DNA from: an uncultured Clostridia bacterium
GTDB taxonomy: Bacteria; Bacillota_A; Clostridia; Oscillospirales; Oscillospiraceae
NCBI GenBank assembly: GCA_946059285.1
Contig: CAMGMW010000053.1
Location: 1 to 7,611, forward strand
Reading direction: 5' to 3'
Length of the DNA: 7,611 nt
The translations under genes were made by a program, and so were the position numbers. Positions 6,667 through 7,611 of the stretch are shown here, one piece after another. Position 1 is the stretch's first letter. Every line of letters begins with the position of its first letter. A model generated the notes under the pieces. The model did no database searches. It was given only the letters and a program-made list of their open reading frames with translations, and was not told the DNA's origin.

Positions 6667-6695
6667 TTGCAATTCAAAAACGAATACGATAATTT
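6667..6695 (+). promoter_or_regulatory. Weak candidate promoter for the repeat surface protein
   Basis: The 6541-6770 stretch has no supportable gene and is more AT-rich than its surroundings. In it, TTGCAA (6667-6672) is followed after 17 nt by TAATTT (6690-6695), or after 15 nt by GATAAT (6688-6693). A small imperfect hairpin at 6711-6736 (GGAAC/GTTCC plus CGG/CCG) would lie in the resulting 5' leader. The match to consensus is modest and AT-rich DNA gives such matches by chance; the main support is that the downstream gene needs a promoter after the malQ hairpin. Confidence 0.3.
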
Positions 6696-6770
6696 GTTAT
6701 AGACGTTTTTGGAACTGCCGGCTATACCGCGGTTCCGTTGGATGACGATATGATTTGGAGTGGATTTTGA

Positions 6771-7490
6771 ATGAAGAAAAGGCTGACGTTTTTCCTGCTG
6801 TGTACGGCTTTCGTGTGCATGCTGCTCTCCGTGACGGCACTGGCCGCTGACGATGATACTCCTGCAGAGCAGTTTCATAACTTCGGCGCATGGGAGGACG
6901 CCAATGACGGCATCTACCATACGCGCACCTGTCTGGACGAGGGCTGCGGCGAAATCGAACGGGCGGAGCACAACTGGGGGGACCCGGTTGCTGTCAGCTC
7001 CGGCATAACGCTGGGGGAAAAAGCCGCCGTTTATTTCTGCTATTCCTGTCCAGACTGCGGAGCGACGAAACAGGTAAAGCTCAACATGAGCCAATATGTG
7101 GATTGCGGGAGCGAAGTGTATCACTTGTGCGTTTGCGCAGACGAGGGGATCGATTATTCCATGCGCGAGGAGCATACCTGGGATGACGGTGTGTTGCTTT
7201 CCGCTGAATGTGGAGAGAATATGGTAACCCTGTACACCTGCGTCGATTGCGGCGCAACGCAGAAACGGTACAGTGTCACGGAAGAAGACACCGACAATGC
7301 GGAAGGCGAGGAGTCGGCTCCGGATGCCGCATCCGGAAGTGATGCGGCACAGGCAGGCGGGCAGACAGTACCGACCTCTCCGAAAACAGGCGACGGCAGT
7401 CTGATTTTGTGGATCGTATTGACAGCGCTTTCCGGCGGTGCTGCGCTTGGCGTGCTGCTCCTTTTAATTCGAAGCAAAAAACGTAATTAG
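6771..7490 (+). CDS. Secreted cysteine-rich repeat protein with sortase-type cell-wall anchor, function unknown
   Basis: A 239-residue surface protein. Residues 1-25 are a signal peptide (MKKR, hydrophobic core, A-L-A cleavage motif before Ala26). The mature part has two tandem repeats. Unit one runs from Y-H-T-R-T-C (49-54) through H-N-W (67-69) to C-P-D-C-G-A-T (93-99). Unit two runs from Y-H-L-C-V-C (117-122) through H-T-W (135-137) to C-V-D-C-G-A-T (157-163). The early landmarks repeat every 68 residues and the CxxC-G-A-T motif every 64. Eleven cysteines fall outside the signal peptide, including the two CxxC pairs, which suggests disulfides or metal binding. An acidic Ala/Ser/Gly-rich spacer (about 171-200) precedes S203-P-K-T-G-D, a hydrophobic segment (210-233) and a basic tail (R-S-K-K-R-N), the layout of a sortase substrate with Ser in place of Leu in LPXTG. 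GGAG at 6757-6760 is 10 nt before the ATG. I do not recognise a specific function. The H-x-W and C-x-x-C-G-x-T repeat style is familiar from Clostridia surface proteins. Confidence 0.88.
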   Translation: MKKRLTFFLLCTAFVCMLLSVTALAADDDTPAEQFHNFGAWEDANDGIYHTRTCLDEGCGEIERAEHNWGDPVAVSSGITLGEKAAVYFCYSCPDCGATKQVKLNMSQYVDCGSEVYHLCVCADEGIDYSMREEHTWDDGVLLSAECGENMVTLYTCVDCGATQKRYSVTEEDTDNAEGEESAPDAASGSDAAQAGGQTVPTSPKTGDGSLILWIVLTALSGGAALGVLLLLIRSKKRN

Positions 7491-7530
7491 CTTTTTCTGT
7501 ATGCCCAAAAGACATCCCGATATACGGAAC

Positions 7531-7556
7531 AGCCGCAGGGGATTTCCCCTGCGGCT
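7531..7556 (+). terminator. Strong hairpin downstream of the surface-protein gene
   Basis: AGCCGCAGGGG (7531-7541) pairs perfectly with CCCCTGCGGCT (7546-7556) around an ATTT loop, an 11-bp stem with mostly G-C pairs. It begins 41 nt after the stop codon. No U-tract follows on either strand; the + strand continues CAGACTGTCAAAAAAC. It is the obvious candidate for the transcript end but may need a protein factor, or may be a dispersed palindromic element. Confidence 0.5.
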
Positions 7557-7605
7557 CAGACTGTCAAAAAACGATCCGGTTGAGTATGACGGAGGGAAGG
7601 AAAGT

Positions 7606-7611
7606 GTGAAA
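7606..7611 (+). CDS. Possible first two codons of a further gene, cut by the window edge
   Basis: GTG AAA at the very end of the window is preceded by GGAGG (7591-7595), 10 nt upstream, and by a second purine-rich stretch AAGGAAA. This is a good Shine-Dalgarno/start arrangement, but only two codons are visible. An overlapping GTG at 7604 is followed at once by TGA, so it cannot be the start. Nothing can be said about the product. Confidence 0.25.

Noticed and set aside
6636..7175. Minus-strand open frame of 179 codons opposite the repeat surface protein
   Set aside because: It has no family similarity that I recognise and runs opposite a gene with a signal peptide, repeats and a sortase signal.
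1..7611. CRISPR array, tRNA/rRNA genes, insertion sequence or prophage genes
   Set aside because: Looked for spaced direct repeats, cloverleaf-like structures, transposase or integrase motifs and terminal inverted repeats; none were seen by eye.

Overview
The window looks like chromosomal DNA from a fairly GC-rich, Gram-positive gut-type Clostridia bacterium, probably Oscillospiraceae/Ruminococcaceae-like. That placement is an inference. It rests on strong AGGAGG ribosome binding sites, a lipoprotein-type solute-binding protein, a CcpA/LacI-style operator, and a surface protein ending in an S-P-K-T-G-D sortase-type signal. All complete genes are on the + strand.

Positions 1-6473 read as one maltodextrin-type (alpha-glucoside) uptake and utilisation operon. 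The order is promoter and perfect 18-bp palindromic operator (1-50), lipoprotein solute-binding protein (106-1455), a cluster of three RNA hairpins (1486-1618), MalF-type permease with an unusual N-terminal extension of about 195 residues (1653-3083), MalG-type permease (3083-3964), LacI-family regulator (3968-4972), and 4-alpha-glucanotransferase MalQ (5001-6473). The permease and regulator genes are coupled by a TAATG overlap and a 3-nt gap. MalQ follows 28 nt later, and a 12-bp GC-rich hairpin closes the unit. The likely scheme is that the binding protein captures oligosaccharide, the two permeases import it using an ATPase encoded elsewhere, MalQ rearranges the glucan chains in the cytoplasm, and the LacI-type protein represses the operon at the palindrome until sugar binds. 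The first hairpin after the binding-protein gene probably lets that gene be expressed above the permeases.

Positions 6771-7490 hold an apparently separate gene for a small secreted, cysteine-rich protein with two tandem repeats of about 64-68 residues and a C-terminal sortase-type anchor. Its function is unknown. A strong hairpin follows (7531-7556), and the window may end on the first two codons of another gene.

I see no tRNA, rRNA, CRISPR array, transposase or phage gene, and no clearly undescribed multi-gene system. The points most worth checking are the N-terminal membrane extension of the MalF-like permease, the hairpin cluster behind the binding-protein gene, the operator's dual LacI/cre character, and the repeat surface protein.
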